From assembly GCA_021776735.1 (NCBI GenBank), contig JAJFFH010000066.1, positions 124,001 through 188,000 of the forward strand: a DNA stretch of 64,000 nucleotides, read 5' to 3'. Below the pieces are notes generated by a model. The model was not told the origin of the DNA. It saw only the letters and a program-made list of their open reading frames with translations, and ran no database searches. Both the position numbers and the translations under genes were made by a program. The DNA is from Planctomycetota bacterium. Lineage in GTDB: Bacteria; Planctomycetota; PLA2. Positions 1-7,611 of the stretch are shown piece by piece; the first letter of the stretch is position 1, and every line of letters begins with the position of its first letter.

Positions 1-734
1 GCCGCGTGCGCCAGCGCGAACTGACCCCGGCGGCCCAGGGCTTCGGCCTTGTTGCTCAACACGCGGATGAGCGGCGCACGTTTTTGGGACTTGCGGTAGA
101 TCGCTTCGGCGCGCTCGGCGTACAGCACGGAGCGGCGGTAGTCGCCGAGTTCGCCATGGACGCTCAAGAGGAACAGAAAGCAGTTCGCCTGTTGCGAGGC
201 TATATTTCGCAACTGCTCGGTGTCTTCCCATCGCTTGCCCAGCGACAGCATCGTCTTGAGGTCGCGGAGTCGGCTGGCCGTGAACGCGGCATCCTTCAAG
301 CATTTCGCGGTCCGATCGATCCAGCCTGTCGTTTGCGCTATGCGTGCCGCTTTGTCGAACGCCTGAACCGCGTCTGCGAACTGACCGCGCTCTAGAAGGA
401 GAACGGCTCGACGTTGGTGAAGAAGGATCACCAGCACCGGATCCTGTACGGACGGCAGGAGCCGGTCGATCTGGTCCAGCCCGCGTTCCGACAGATCTCT
501 TCTGATGATTCCAAGCGCCTTCTTGTCGGGCGAGCTTGTCGGTTTCGTCCGGTGCCGCCGGACGTGGCGCAACAAGGCGTCGCGGTCGGGACCGTGGTGT
601 GCTTCAGCCGTGGCCAGCGTGGAAGCGTGATCGCCTTCGCTCCACTGGCGTAAGGCGACAATCCACGGATCCGCGTCCGGTGCGGCGACGACGACGCACG
701 CGCCCAGACAAAGAACAGCGAGCACCGTGCGCAT
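1..734 (-). CDS. secreted TPR-type repeat protein, 3' end outside window
   Basis: This reading frame runs leftward off the window edge, so only the first 244 residues are visible. It starts at an ATG at 734-732, followed by a signal peptide of about 18 residues (MRTVLAVLCLGACVVVAA). The rest is alpha-helical with TPR-like pairs, for example an RGQFADAVQAFDKAARIAQ segment and later GDYRRSVLYAERAEAIYRK. The second half resembles the TPR part of TPR-CHAT proteins, but the domain that would prove this lies beyond the edge. No clear Shine-Dalgarno sequence precedes the start. The exact role is unknown. Confidence 0.6.
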   Translation of the reverse strand, partial: MRTVLAVLCLGACVVVAAPDADPWIVALRQWSEGDHASTLATAEAHHGPDRDALLRHVRRHRTKPTSSPDKKALGIIRRDLSERGLDQIDRLLPSVQDPVLVILLHQRRAVLLLERGQFADAVQAFDKAARIAQTTGWIDRTAKCLKDAAFTASRLRDLKTMLSLGKRWEDTEQLRNIASQQANCFLFLLSVHGELGDYRRSVLYAERAEAIYRKSQKRAPLIRVLSNKAEALGRRGQFALAHA

Positions 735-789
735 TGGAGCGGAGAGGGGGGCTTCGCGACACAACCCGTGCCGCGAAGCCGGGTCGCTG

Positions 790-1146
790 CTACATCGTGC
801 CTTCGGGCAGCGCGCCAATCGCCGTCAGATGGCCCGGAGCGGAGGTGACCGCGGACGCCTGGCAGTACTGCACGTTTTGCTGGCCGCTGAGGTTGCCGCA
901 CGAGGCCCAGCCGAGGTAGTTGCCGTTGATCTTGACGCTCGTCTCGACCTGATTCACTCCCGCGATGGCCGTGGGCGCCCAGTTCGCCGACCCGTTCGAC
1001 GGGGTCATGGTATGCACCATCGGGGTGGGATTGTTGGCGATGATCAGCTTGATCTTCACCTCTTCGACGCCGCCCGTTTCGTCTACGAAGTCGAAGCGCT
1101 TGAATCCCGTGCCGCCACCGAGGGGTCGTTCACCTTGGTCTGTCAT
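790..1146 (-). CDS. small conserved-looking protein of unknown function
   Basis: A 118-residue protein begins at the ATG at 1146, preceded at 7 bases by AAGGAG, which decides this start over a longer upstream option. It has no signal peptide and no membrane segment. The middle is beta-rich (EEVKIKLIIANNPTPMVHT), and two cysteines lie in the C-terminal half (WASCGN and VQYCQ). It reads away from the ArsR operon, so the roughly 180 bases between the two starts hold divergent promoters. I do not recognise the family. Confidence 0.6.
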   Translation of the reverse strand: MTDQGERPLGGGTGFKRFDFVDETGGVEEVKIKLIIANNPTPMVHTMTPSNGSANWAPTAIAGVNQVETSVKINGNYLGWASCGNLSGQQNVQYCQASAVTSAPGHLTAIGALPEGTM

Positions 1147-1290
1147 CGTTGGTCTCCTTGTGTTGGTGTGTTGCGAGCCGTCTGTCTTCGCTGCGCGGCT
1201 CTTGTCCACCAAGGAAGGCGGCATCGATACCCGCGCATTTCCACGCTCAGGGGAACAGATCCGGGTTTTTTAGTCAAGACGAGGCCGAAC

Positions 1291-1318
1291 TTGACACATA
1301 CCGATATCGGAATATATT
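1291..1318 (+). promoter_or_regulatory. sigma70-type promoter with palindromic operator, leaderless start
   Basis: TTGACA at 1291-1296 and TATATT at 1313-1318 are separated by 16 bases. The perfect 10-bp palindrome CCGATATCGG (1301-1310) lies in the spacer, a typical site for an ArsR-family repressor. The start codon of the ArsR gene is at 1325, about where transcription should begin, so the mRNA is probably leaderless. Autoregulation by the downstream ArsR protein is inferred. Confidence 0.7.
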
Positions 1319-1324
1319 AACTCC

Positions 1325-1684
1325 ATGGCACGCGCCGCCACGACGTCGGACGTCTACAACGCCATCGCGGAACCGCGGCGGCGCGCGATCCTCGAACTCC
1401 TGTGCGAAGCCGAGCGCGCGGTCAACGACGTGGCCGATGAACTCGACCTCGACCAGCCGTCGGTCTCCAAACACCTCCGCGTGCTGCGGGAGGTAGACCT
1501 CGTGAACGTACGCCGCGACGGAAGGCGTCGACTCTACTCCGCCAACGCGGATGCGCTGCGACCGGTGCACGAATGGGTCACGATGTTCGAGCGTTTCTGG
1601 AGCCGCCAGCTCGACGCTATCCAAACCCGTGCCGAAGCAAGAGCCAAGCGGCGGCGACGCCGCCGAAACAAGGAGAGGCGATGA
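1325..1684 (+). CDS. ArsR-family winged-helix transcriptional regulator
   Basis: The 119-residue protein is almost entirely a winged helix-turn-helix: EPRRRAILELLCEAERAVNDV, then the recognition helix DQPSVSKHLRVLREVDLV and the wing RRDGRRRLYS. No metal-binding cysteines are visible, and the C-terminus is Arg/Lys-rich (KRRRRRRNKERR). Members of this branch are often paired with SRPBCC (AHSA1/START-like) proteins, and that is the next gene, overlapping by ATGA. It probably represses its own operon through the palindrome in its promoter. The ligand is unknown. Confidence 0.9.
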   Translation: MARAATTSDVYNAIAEPRRRAILELLCEAERAVNDVADELDLDQPSVSKHLRVLREVDLVNVRRDGRRRLYSANADALRPVHEWVTMFERFWSRQLDAIQTRAEARAKRRRRRRNKERR

Positions 1685-2121
1685 ATCAACAGGCCGTACC
1701 GGCGGAGTTGGAGTTTCGAGTCGAACTGGATCGATGCATCGACGCAGGTATCGAAGACGTATTCGAGGCATTGCTGGACGAGCTCGGCCCCGAATCCGTG
1801 ATGCCCGACGGCGGCTCGCTGTCGATGAAGATCGAACCGTTCCCGGGCGGCCGCTGGTACCGCGACCTCGGCGGGGACAACGGACACCTGTGGGCCCACG
1901 TGCAGGCGATCAAGCGCCCGGTCCTGCTGGAGCTCACCGGCCCGCTGTTCATGTCCGCCGCGGTCACAAACAACGTGCAGTACCGACTCGAAGAAACAGA
2001 CGGCAAGACAACGCTGCGGTTTGTCCATACGGCGTTCGGTCTGATCCCCGAAGGGGTACGGGACAACGTGTCCGGCGGCTGGGCCAAAAAACTCGACCGC
2101 ATCCAGGACAAGTTCGCATAG
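1681..2121 (+). CDS. SRPBCC (AHSA1/START-like) domain protein
   Basis: A 146-residue protein starts at the ATG that overlaps the ArsR stop codon, with AAGGAGAGG just upstream. It begins with the strand typical of SRPBCC folds (ELEFRVELDRCIDAGIEDVFEALLDEL) and contains FPGGRWYRD and a C-terminal long helix (GWAKKLDRIQDKF). These domains bind hydrophobic ligands in a deep cavity. In ArsR-SRPBCC pairs the function is usually unknown. Translational coupling indicates that it works with the regulator before it. No catalytic residues are evident. Confidence 0.85.
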   Translation: MNQQAVPAELEFRVELDRCIDAGIEDVFEALLDELGPESVMPDGGSLSMKIEPFPGGRWYRDLGGDNGHLWAHVQAIKRPVLLELTGPLFMSAAVTNNVQYRLEETDGKTTLRFVHTAFGLIPEGVRDNVSGGWAKKLDRIQDKFA

Positions 2122-2158
2122 AACCATCCACCCCATCCAATCAAAGGAAGAGAAGACC

Positions 2159-2659
2159 ATGAACCCGATCGAAGCCTATCTCGCGGAATTCGAGCAGGAG
2201 GCCGCGACGACACGCCGGGTCCTCGCCGCCGCGCCCGTATCCAAGTACGACTGGCGCCCGCACGAAAAAGGCATGTCGATGGGCGAGCTGTGCTCCCACA
2301 TCGCCCACGCGCCCGCGGGCATGACGCAGGTGCTCGCCGGCGACTCCCTCGATGTTTCACAGATTCCGCCGCCGGACGAGGCCCCGGCGAGCAAGGACGT
2401 GCTGCTCGCGGCGCACGACGAAGCCACCCGCGCGTGCCTGGCGTGGATGAGCAACCTCGGCGAAAAAGCAGGCGAGATGTGGCGCTTAACCAACGGCGAC
2501 GAGGAGCTGATGGCCATGCCCCGCGTTATCGCGATCCGATTCTTCCTGCTGAATCACCTCTACCACCACCGCGGCCAGCTCACGACCTACCTGCGTTCGG
2601 TCGGAGAAGTGGTCCCGTCGGTCTACGGCCCGACCGCCGACGAAAACCCGTTCGAGTAG
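2159..2659 (+). CDS. DinB/YfiT-family four-helix protein
   Basis: The 166-residue protein has the DinB metal-site histidines: one in the second helix (GELCSHIAHAP) and a pair in the fourth (FLLNHLYHHRGQLTTYL). DinB-like proteins are four-helix bundles that bind a divalent metal; many are thiol-dependent transferases or have no known reaction. Its start is preceded by AAGGAAGAG. It is the last gene of the ArsR operon, ending just before the inverted motif pair that probably terminates transcription. Confidence 0.88.
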   Translation: MNPIEAYLAEFEQEAATTRRVLAAAPVSKYDWRPHEKGMSMGELCSHIAHAPAGMTQVLAGDSLDVSQIPPPDEAPASKDVLLAAHDEATRACLAWMSNLGEKAGEMWRLTNGDEELMAMPRVIAIRFFLLNHLYHHRGQLTTYLRSVGEVVPSVYGPTADENPFE

Positions 2660-2676
2660 CAGCAGTCCATCGAAAG

Positions 2677-2710
2677 ACATCGCCGTCCGTCAGCTAACGG
2701 ACGGCGATGT
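2677..2710. terminator. perfect inverted pair of the dispersed motif forming a hairpin
   Basis: Two copies of the dispersed motif face each other: core on the minus strand at 2678-2689 and on the plus strand at 2698-2709. Together they form a perfect 14-bp stem (ACATCGCCGTCCGT and its complement) with a 6-nt loop. The hairpin lies 18 bases after the DinB-family stop codon. A TTT follows it but there is no long U-tract, so terminator function is likely but not certain. Confidence 0.75.
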
Positions 2711-2851
2711 TTCCGCTGCCAGCGTTCGCGACCAGGGCTCTGGATCTGACGCTTCACGTTTCAGCTGATCGCTCAGGTCAGCGATGGTTCGCGAGCTCAC
2801 CCCGCCGGAAAGAGGATGAGTTGGGAACGACGCAATGAAGAGAGCAACGAA

Positions 2852-2863
2852 CATCGCCGTCCG
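2852..2863 (-). repeat. dispersed motif, exact core
   Basis: Intergenic copy 27 bases after the MarC stop codon, reading on the MarC strand, with the full flank AGCAAA before the core and TT after it. Confidence 0.85.
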
Positions 2864-2889
2864 TTTGCTTTCTTGTTTGTTCTTCGGGC

Positions 2890-3573
2890 CTATGGGCTTC
2901 GGACTACTTCGGCGTAGCGGCGGACTACGTCTTCGCCGCCTTCCAGGATGAATTGCACCGCGATCACCGCCAGGACGAGGCCCATCAGGCGGGAGGCGAC
3001 GGTGCCGAATCCGGCGCCGCGGGTTTCGGTGAGCTTGAGCCAGCGCCACATCGAGAACAGGCAGAGTGCGGCGACAACCATGATGCTGAACAGCAGGGCG
3101 GCCCAGGCGTAGCGGTCTTTGCCCGCTTGGGCCGACGCGGTGATGACCATCGTGATCGAGGCCGGGCCGGCGATCAGGGGGACGGCGAGCGGGGTGTAGG
3201 CGACGTTCTTGAGGCGTCCGTCTGTCTCTTCGTCGCCGAGGTTGCCGAAGAATTCGTTTTCCTTGCCGCGGGCCAGCGCGAAGGCGAAGCCGAAGATAAA
3301 GATGCCGCCCGCGATCTGGAGTGCGGCGTTGGTGATCTTGAGTTGTCGGAGGATGAACGTGCCGGCGACGGCGAAGATCGTCAGGATGACGGCACCGGCG
3401 ACGACCGCGCGCAGGGCGATCCAGCGGCGTTCCTGGGATGTGGCGTTGCGGGTCAGGCCCAAAAACACCGACGAGACGCCGGCGGGGTTGACCACGATAT
3501 AAAGACCGAGGATCGAGACGACGAGCGTCTGCACGGTTTCGGGGAGAATCGTCCAAAGCGGCACGCGAATCAC
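2890..3573 (-). CDS. MarC-family integral membrane protein
   Basis: The protein has about 227 residues when started at the GTG at 3573; starts further upstream would run into the oppositely oriented oxidoreductase gene. It shows the MarC pattern of about six membrane segments: an N-terminal VVSILGLYIVVNPAGVSSVF segment with the NP motif, then AVILTIFAVAGTFIL, ALQIAGGIFIFGFAFAL, and the conserved VPLIAGPASITMVIT loop. MarC proteins (UPF0056) were once linked to antibiotic resistance, but their transport role is unproven. The C-terminal segment ends in a short charged tail. Confidence 0.85.
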   Translation of the reverse strand: MIRVPLWTILPETVQTLVVSILGLYIVVNPAGVSSVFLGLTRNATSQERRWIALRAVVAGAVILTIFAVAGTFILRQLKITNAALQIAGGIFIFGFAFALARGKENEFFGNLGDEETDGRLKNVAYTPLAVPLIAGPASITMVITASAQAGKDRYAWAALLFSIMVVAALCLFSMWRWLKLTETRGAGFGTVASRLMGLVLAVIAVQFILEGGEDVVRRYAEVVRSP

Positions 3574-3625
3574 CGTAGCAAGCTGGGCGGCCGGGCGGTA
3601 TCCTCGGCTTTTGGAGGTCAGGCCC

Positions 3626-4225
3626 ATGGCGGACGATAAGATTCGCGTTTCGCGTCGCGACATTTTGCGCGGTGCCGGTGCTGCGGCGATTCTCGGTACG
3701 GCGTTGCCCGCGTCGGCCAAGGAGGCGGCGGCGAAGGCTCCGGCCGGGCTCACACGCCACGGGCCCGGGGCGGTACCGGTTTCAATCGGGCTCAACGGCA
3801 AGGCTGCAAAGGTGATGGTCGAGCCGCGGGTCACGCTGTTGGACGCGCTGCGCGACCGGCTCGACCTGACCGGGGCCAAGCGCATCTGCGATCGCGGCGC
3901 GTGCGGCGGCTGCACCGTGTGGGTCAACGGCAAGACCGTCAACTCCTGCACGATGCTCGCGATCGATGCGGCAGGTGCCGACGTCCGCACGGTCGAGGGG
4001 CTCGCCCAAAACGGCAAGTTGCACGCGGTGCAGGCGGCGTTTGTTGAGCACGATGCCCTCCAGTGCGGCTTTTGCACGTCGGGCATGGTCATGTCGTGCG
4101 CGGCACTGCTCAAGAACAACCCCAAGCCGACGCTGGACGAGATCAAGGCCGGGATTGCGGGCAACCTGTGCCGCTGCGGCACCTACGGCCACATCTTCAA
4201 CGCCGTGCAGGAGGCGAGCCGATGA
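3626..4225 (+). CDS. Tat-exported 2Fe-2S subunit of a molybdenum hydroxylase
   Basis: This 199-residue small subunit starts at the ATG at 3626 (GGAGG eight bases upstream). It opens with a twin-arginine signal, VSRRDILRG, then an Ala-rich hydrophobic stretch ending ALPASA, so the enzyme is probably exported folded with its cofactors. Two 2Fe-2S sites follow: the plant-ferredoxin-type CDRGACGGC plus a later Cys (NSCTM), and the C-terminal CGFC with CRC. This is the electron-transfer subunit of the xanthine dehydrogenase/aldehyde oxidase family. The arrangement and Tat signal resemble the periplasmic aldehyde oxidoreductase PaoABC of E. coli. Confidence 0.93.
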   Translation: MADDKIRVSRRDILRGAGAAAILGTALPASAKEAAAKAPAGLTRHGPGAVPVSIGLNGKAAKVMVEPRVTLLDALRDRLDLTGAKRICDRGACGGCTVWVNGKTVNSCTMLAIDAAGADVRTVEGLAQNGKLHAVQAAFVEHDALQCGFCTSGMVMSCAALLKNNPKPTLDEIKAGIAGNLCRCGTYGHIFNAVQEASR

Positions 4226-6396
4226 GCGATCTCAAACTCGGCTTCCCCGGCAACGAAAAAAACGAGAACTTCGAGACCCCCGACAACGTTGCGCCGCCGT
4301 GGGATGCGACAACCAAGTTCTCGGTGATGGGCAAGCCCCACCCGCGGCTGGAGGCGGAGGACAAGGTCACGGGCCGCGCGAAGTACAGCTACGACATCCG
4401 CTTCCCGGACCTGATCTACGCGAAGATGCTGCGCTCGCCGCACGCGAGCGCGCGGGTCAAGAGCATCGACATCTCCAAGGCGAAGGCGCTGCCCGGGGTG
4501 CTCTACTCGGAGGCACGCCAGGGGCTGACTGTGCGCTACGCCGGGCAGGGTGTCGCAGGCATCGCCGCGGAAACCGAGGAGATCCTCGACGACGCGCTCG
4601 CGCTCATCGAGGTCGAGTACGAGGTCTTGCCGTGCGCCGTTACGGTCGAGGATGCGATGGCACCCGGCGCCCCGCAGGTTCTGAACGGTCCGAACGTCGG
4701 CGGCCGGCCGGGGCGGGGGAAGGAACGTGTAGACGCGGTGCACAAGGACGCGGACATCGTCGTCGAGGCCGAATACCGCACGCAGGTGCAGACGCACTCG
4801 TGCTTCGAAACGCACGGCTGTGTCTGCAAGTTCGACGATGACGGATCGCTGACCGTGTGGGCCTCCACACAATCGACGTTTTTCACGAAGACGGCGATCG
4901 CGCGCGCCGCGCGGGTGCGACCCGAGAACGTCACGGTCATCACCGAGCACATGGGCGGCGGGTTCGGCTCGAAGTTCGGCGCAGACGACTGGGATCGCTT
5001 CTGCGTTCTCGCCGCGCGCGCGACCAAGCGCCCGTGCCGCTACCTGCTGGACCGGCGCGCGGAGCACCTGATCGCGGGCAACCGCCCGGACTCGATCCAG
5101 AAGTGCCGGTTCTCCGCCAACAAGAACGGCACGCTCATGGGCGCCTGGGTCGAGTCGTGGGGCACCGCCGGTGTCGGTCGCGGCGCCGGGGTCCAGAACC
5201 CCACGATCTATCGTTTCCGCGCCGCCGGCTCCGAGCAAAAAGACGTGCGCACGCATGCGGGTCGCGGTCGCGCGTTTCGCGCGCCCCGCCACCCGCAGGG
5301 TGTGTTCGCGCTCGAGGGCATGATCGACGAGGTCGCGTTCGCGCTCGGCATGGACCCGCTCGCGCTGCGCCAAAAAAACGACGCGCATCCGGTGCGTTCC
5401 GCGCAGTGGCCCGTCGGCCAAAAAGCGATCGGGTGGCGCAAGACGCCGCGCGGCAACGGCGCGGTCAAGATCGGCTACGGCTGCGCCGGCTCGCGCTGGG
5501 GCCACAACGCCCGCCCGGGCGACGCGGTGCGCTGCCGCATCGGCAAGGACGGCTCGGTCCTCTTCGCCAACGGTTCGCAGGATCTCGGCACCGGCACGCG
5601 CACGCTGATCGCGATCCTCGGCGCGGAAGAACTCGGCGTCCCGCTGTCGTTTGTCGATGTGCGGCTCGGCCACACCACCGACCCGTACGGCCACGCGAGC
5701 GGCGGCTCCGTTACCGCGCCGTCGATCGCACCGGTCGTCAAGCAGGCCGCGTGGCTCGCGAAGCGCGAGCTGCTCGAGCACATCGCCAAAAAGATCGGGG
5801 GCGATCCCAAGAAGATGGAGCTGACGGACGGCGATGTCTTGGGAGGCAAAAAAAAGATCACGTTCAAGCAGGCGTGTGCGCTGTTGCCCGTCGATTCGAT
5901 CGATGTCACCGGCGACAGCCGCAACGTCTTCCGCGTGCCGCGCTTTTCGCGCGAAGTGGCGGGCGTGCAGTTCGCCCGCGTCGCGGTCGATACCGAGACC
6001 GGCCTCGTCAAGGTCCAAAAGATAGTGTCAGTCCAGGACTGCGGCCAGATCGTGAACGAGCTGACGGTCCGCAGCCAGATGCTCGGCGGCGTCATTCAGG
6101 GCCTGTCCTATGCGCTGTTCGAGAACCGGCTCCTCGACCGCAACACGGGCGACATGGTCAACGCCGACCTGCTCAACTACAAGATTGCCGGAGCGCGCGA
6201 CATGCCGGAGATCGAGACGATTCCGTTCAACGTCGCCCAGGGCGGAACCACCGCCGGCGTGTCGAGTCTCGGCGAGCCCGCGACCGTGCCGACGGCGGGC
6301 GCGATCGCCAACGCGGTGTCGCACGCCATCGACGCGCGGGTCCGTTCGCTGCCGATCACCCCGGACAAGGTTCTCGCGGCGCTGGGGGCGCTCTAA
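4222..6396 (+). CDS. molybdopterin-binding catalytic subunit, xanthine dehydrogenase family
   Basis: The 724-residue subunit starts at the ATG overlapping the previous stop codon. The N-terminal a/b hammerhead domain (about residues 30-130) is followed by the molybdopterin-binding domains, with MGGGFGSKF, GRGRAFRAPRHPQG, GSQDLGTGT and the C-terminal SLGEPATVPTAGAIANAV, whose Glu matches the catalytic base of the family. The substrate cannot be read from the sequence; an aldehyde is plausible by analogy to PaoC. It is shorter at the N-terminus than fused eukaryotic enzymes, as expected for a three-subunit type. A dispersed motif copy encodes the peptide LTDGDVLGG. Confidence 0.93.
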   Translation: MSDLKLGFPGNEKNENFETPDNVAPPWDATTKFSVMGKPHPRLEAEDKVTGRAKYSYDIRFPDLIYAKMLRSPHASARVKSIDISKAKALPGVLYSEARQGLTVRYAGQGVAGIAAETEEILDDALALIEVEYEVLPCAVTVEDAMAPGAPQVLNGPNVGGRPGRGKERVDAVHKDADIVVEAEYRTQVQTHSCFETHGCVCKFDDDGSLTVWASTQSTFFTKTAIARAARVRPENVTVITEHMGGGFGSKFGADDWDRFCVLAARATKRPCRYLLDRRAEHLIAGNRPDSIQKCRFSANKNGTLMGAWVESWGTAGVGRGAGVQNPTIYRFRAAGSEQKDVRTHAGRGRAFRAPRHPQGVFALEGMIDEVAFALGMDPLALRQKNDAHPVRSAQWPVGQKAIGWRKTPRGNGAVKIGYGCAGSRWGHNARPGDAVRCRIGKDGSVLFANGSQDLGTGTRTLIAILGAEELGVPLSFVDVRLGHTTDPYGHASGGSVTAPSIAPVVKQAAWLAKRELLEHIAKKIGGDPKKMELTDGDVLGGKKKITFKQACALLPVDSIDVTGDSRNVFRVPRFSREVAGVQFARVAVDTETGLVKVQKIVSVQDCGQIVNELTVRSQMLGGVIQGLSYALFENRLLDRNTGDMVNADLLNYKIAGARDMPEIETIPFNVAQGGTTAGVSSLGEPATVPTAGAIANAVSHAIDARVRSLPITPDKVLAALGAL
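5825..5836 (+). repeat. dispersed motif, exact core
   Basis: Inside the molybdenum subunit gene, sense orientation, read as TDGDV. The upstream flank is AGCTGA. Confidence 0.85.
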
Positions 6397-6400
6397 TCCG

Positions 6401-7372
6401 ATGAAGAACTTCGCGTACTACACCGCCGAGTCCGTCCCGGCCGCCGCGCGCGCGCTGGCGGGCATGAAGAACGCCGTGGCCAAGGGAGGGGGCACCGATT
6501 TGTTGGCCCTGCTCAAGGACCGCGTCCTCGAGCCCGACGAGGTCGTCAGCCTCAAGGGCGCGAAAATCGACGCCAAGGTTGCCGGCGTGATTGCCGCCAC
6601 AACTACGCTCGCGGAATTGGCCGCGGATCCGTGGATCAAGAAACACGCGCCCGCGGTTCACGTTGCCGCGGACGAGGCGGCGACGCCGCAGATTCGCAAC
6701 GTGGCGACGGTGGGCGGTAACCTGTGCCAGTCCACGCGCTGCTGGTACTACCGCAACAAGAACTTTGCGTGCAGCAAGCGCGGCGACGACGCCTGCGCGG
6801 CGCTGACGGCCCGATCGCAGCACCGTTACCACGCGGTCTTCCCGCACGTGGCGTGCGCGAGCGCGCACGCAAGCAACCTCGCGCCCGCGCTGATCGCCGT
6901 TGCTGCCACGGTGCACTGCGTGCATCCCGACGGCGACCGCGCGCTCGATGCCGGGCTGCTCTATCAGGATCCGGCCAAGGGTCGCGTGCAGGACACGATC
7001 CTGCGTCCGGGCGAGCTCATCGAGCGCATCACCGTGCCGGACTCGCCGCTCGCGCGCCGGAGCACCTACGTCGAGTTTCGGGAACGGGAGTCGTTCGATT
7101 TTTCGGCCGTTTCGGTTGCCGCCGCGGTCCACATCGACGGTGGCAAGGTCATAGACGCGCGTATCGTGCTGGGTGCCGTGGCGCCGAAGCCTCTGCGGGC
7201 GACCGCGGCCGAGCAGGCGCTCGTTGGCCAGCCGCTGAATGCCGCGACGATCGAGAAGGCGGCCGCGGCGGCGTTTGCGGACGCGCGGCCGCTTTCAGAC
7301 AACAAGTACAAGGTGGTGATCGGACGGCGCCTCGTCATGCGCGCGCTGGCTGGGCTGAAGGAGATGCGATGA
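6401..7372 (+). CDS. FAD-binding subunit with extra Fe-S loop (PaoB-like)
   Basis: The 323-residue protein starts 5 bases after the Mo subunit. It has the CO dehydrogenase flavoprotein fold: the FAD-binding AKGGGTDLLALLK near residue 30 and QIRNVATVGGNL near residue 105. Directly after it comes a Cys-rich loop, CQSTRCWYYRNKNFACSK and a further Cys a few residues on. This matches the 4Fe-4S insertion of the PaoB/YagS and 4-hydroxybenzoyl-CoA reductase beta subunits. It should carry electrons between the 2Fe-2S subunit and FAD. The C-terminal domain (from about residue 215) is the usual CO_deh_flav_C. Confidence 0.92.
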   Translation: MKNFAYYTAESVPAAARALAGMKNAVAKGGGTDLLALLKDRVLEPDEVVSLKGAKIDAKVAGVIAATTTLAELAADPWIKKHAPAVHVAADEAATPQIRNVATVGGNLCQSTRCWYYRNKNFACSKRGDDACAALTARSQHRYHAVFPHVACASAHASNLAPALIAVAATVHCVHPDGDRALDAGLLYQDPAKGRVQDTILRPGELIERITVPDSPLARRSTYVEFRERESFDFSAVSVAAAVHIDGGKVIDARIVLGAVAPKPLRATAAEQALVGQPLNAATIEKAAAAAFADARPLSDNKYKVVIGRRLVMRALAGLKEMR

Positions 7373-7578
7373 AACCGCCGACCGCCTGCTACTGGCTGAT
7401 GAACAAGGCGTTCGCCTTTCCGCCGCCGCCCGAGGGCTATTCCCTGCCCCCGGACCCCCTGACCACAACGTGTTGGTGCCTCCAATCCATGGAAGCCTTC
7501 GGCTCGGACGGCGGCGAAGCGAGTCTGGAAGCGTGCAACCGCACGCGCGATTGCTACAAGCCCGAAGTCGATCTCTAG
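7369..7578 (+). CDS. small cysteine-rich protein linked to the oxidoreductase
   Basis: A 69-residue protein overlaps the FAD subunit stop by ATGA, so it is translationally coupled to the enzyme. It has five cysteines (ACYW, TTCWC, EACNR, RDCYK) and many prolines in the first half, with no signal peptide. I do not recognise a family. The coupling and cysteines suggest an accessory role such as metal or cofactor handling, or a small subunit, but this is inference only. Confidence 0.65.
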   Translation: MKPPTACYWLMNKAFAFPPPPEGYSLPPDPLTTTCWCLQSMEAFGSDGGEASLEACNRTRDCYKPEVDL

Positions 7579-7611
7579 TCCTGGCTGCTGGCTTCGTCCT
7601 AGGAATCCATC

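Noticed and set aside
4183..6018. Long minus-strand frame of 611 codons opposite the molybdenum subunit
   Set aside because: Arg/Asp/Leu-rich composition without domains; a shadow of the GC-rich gene on the other strand.
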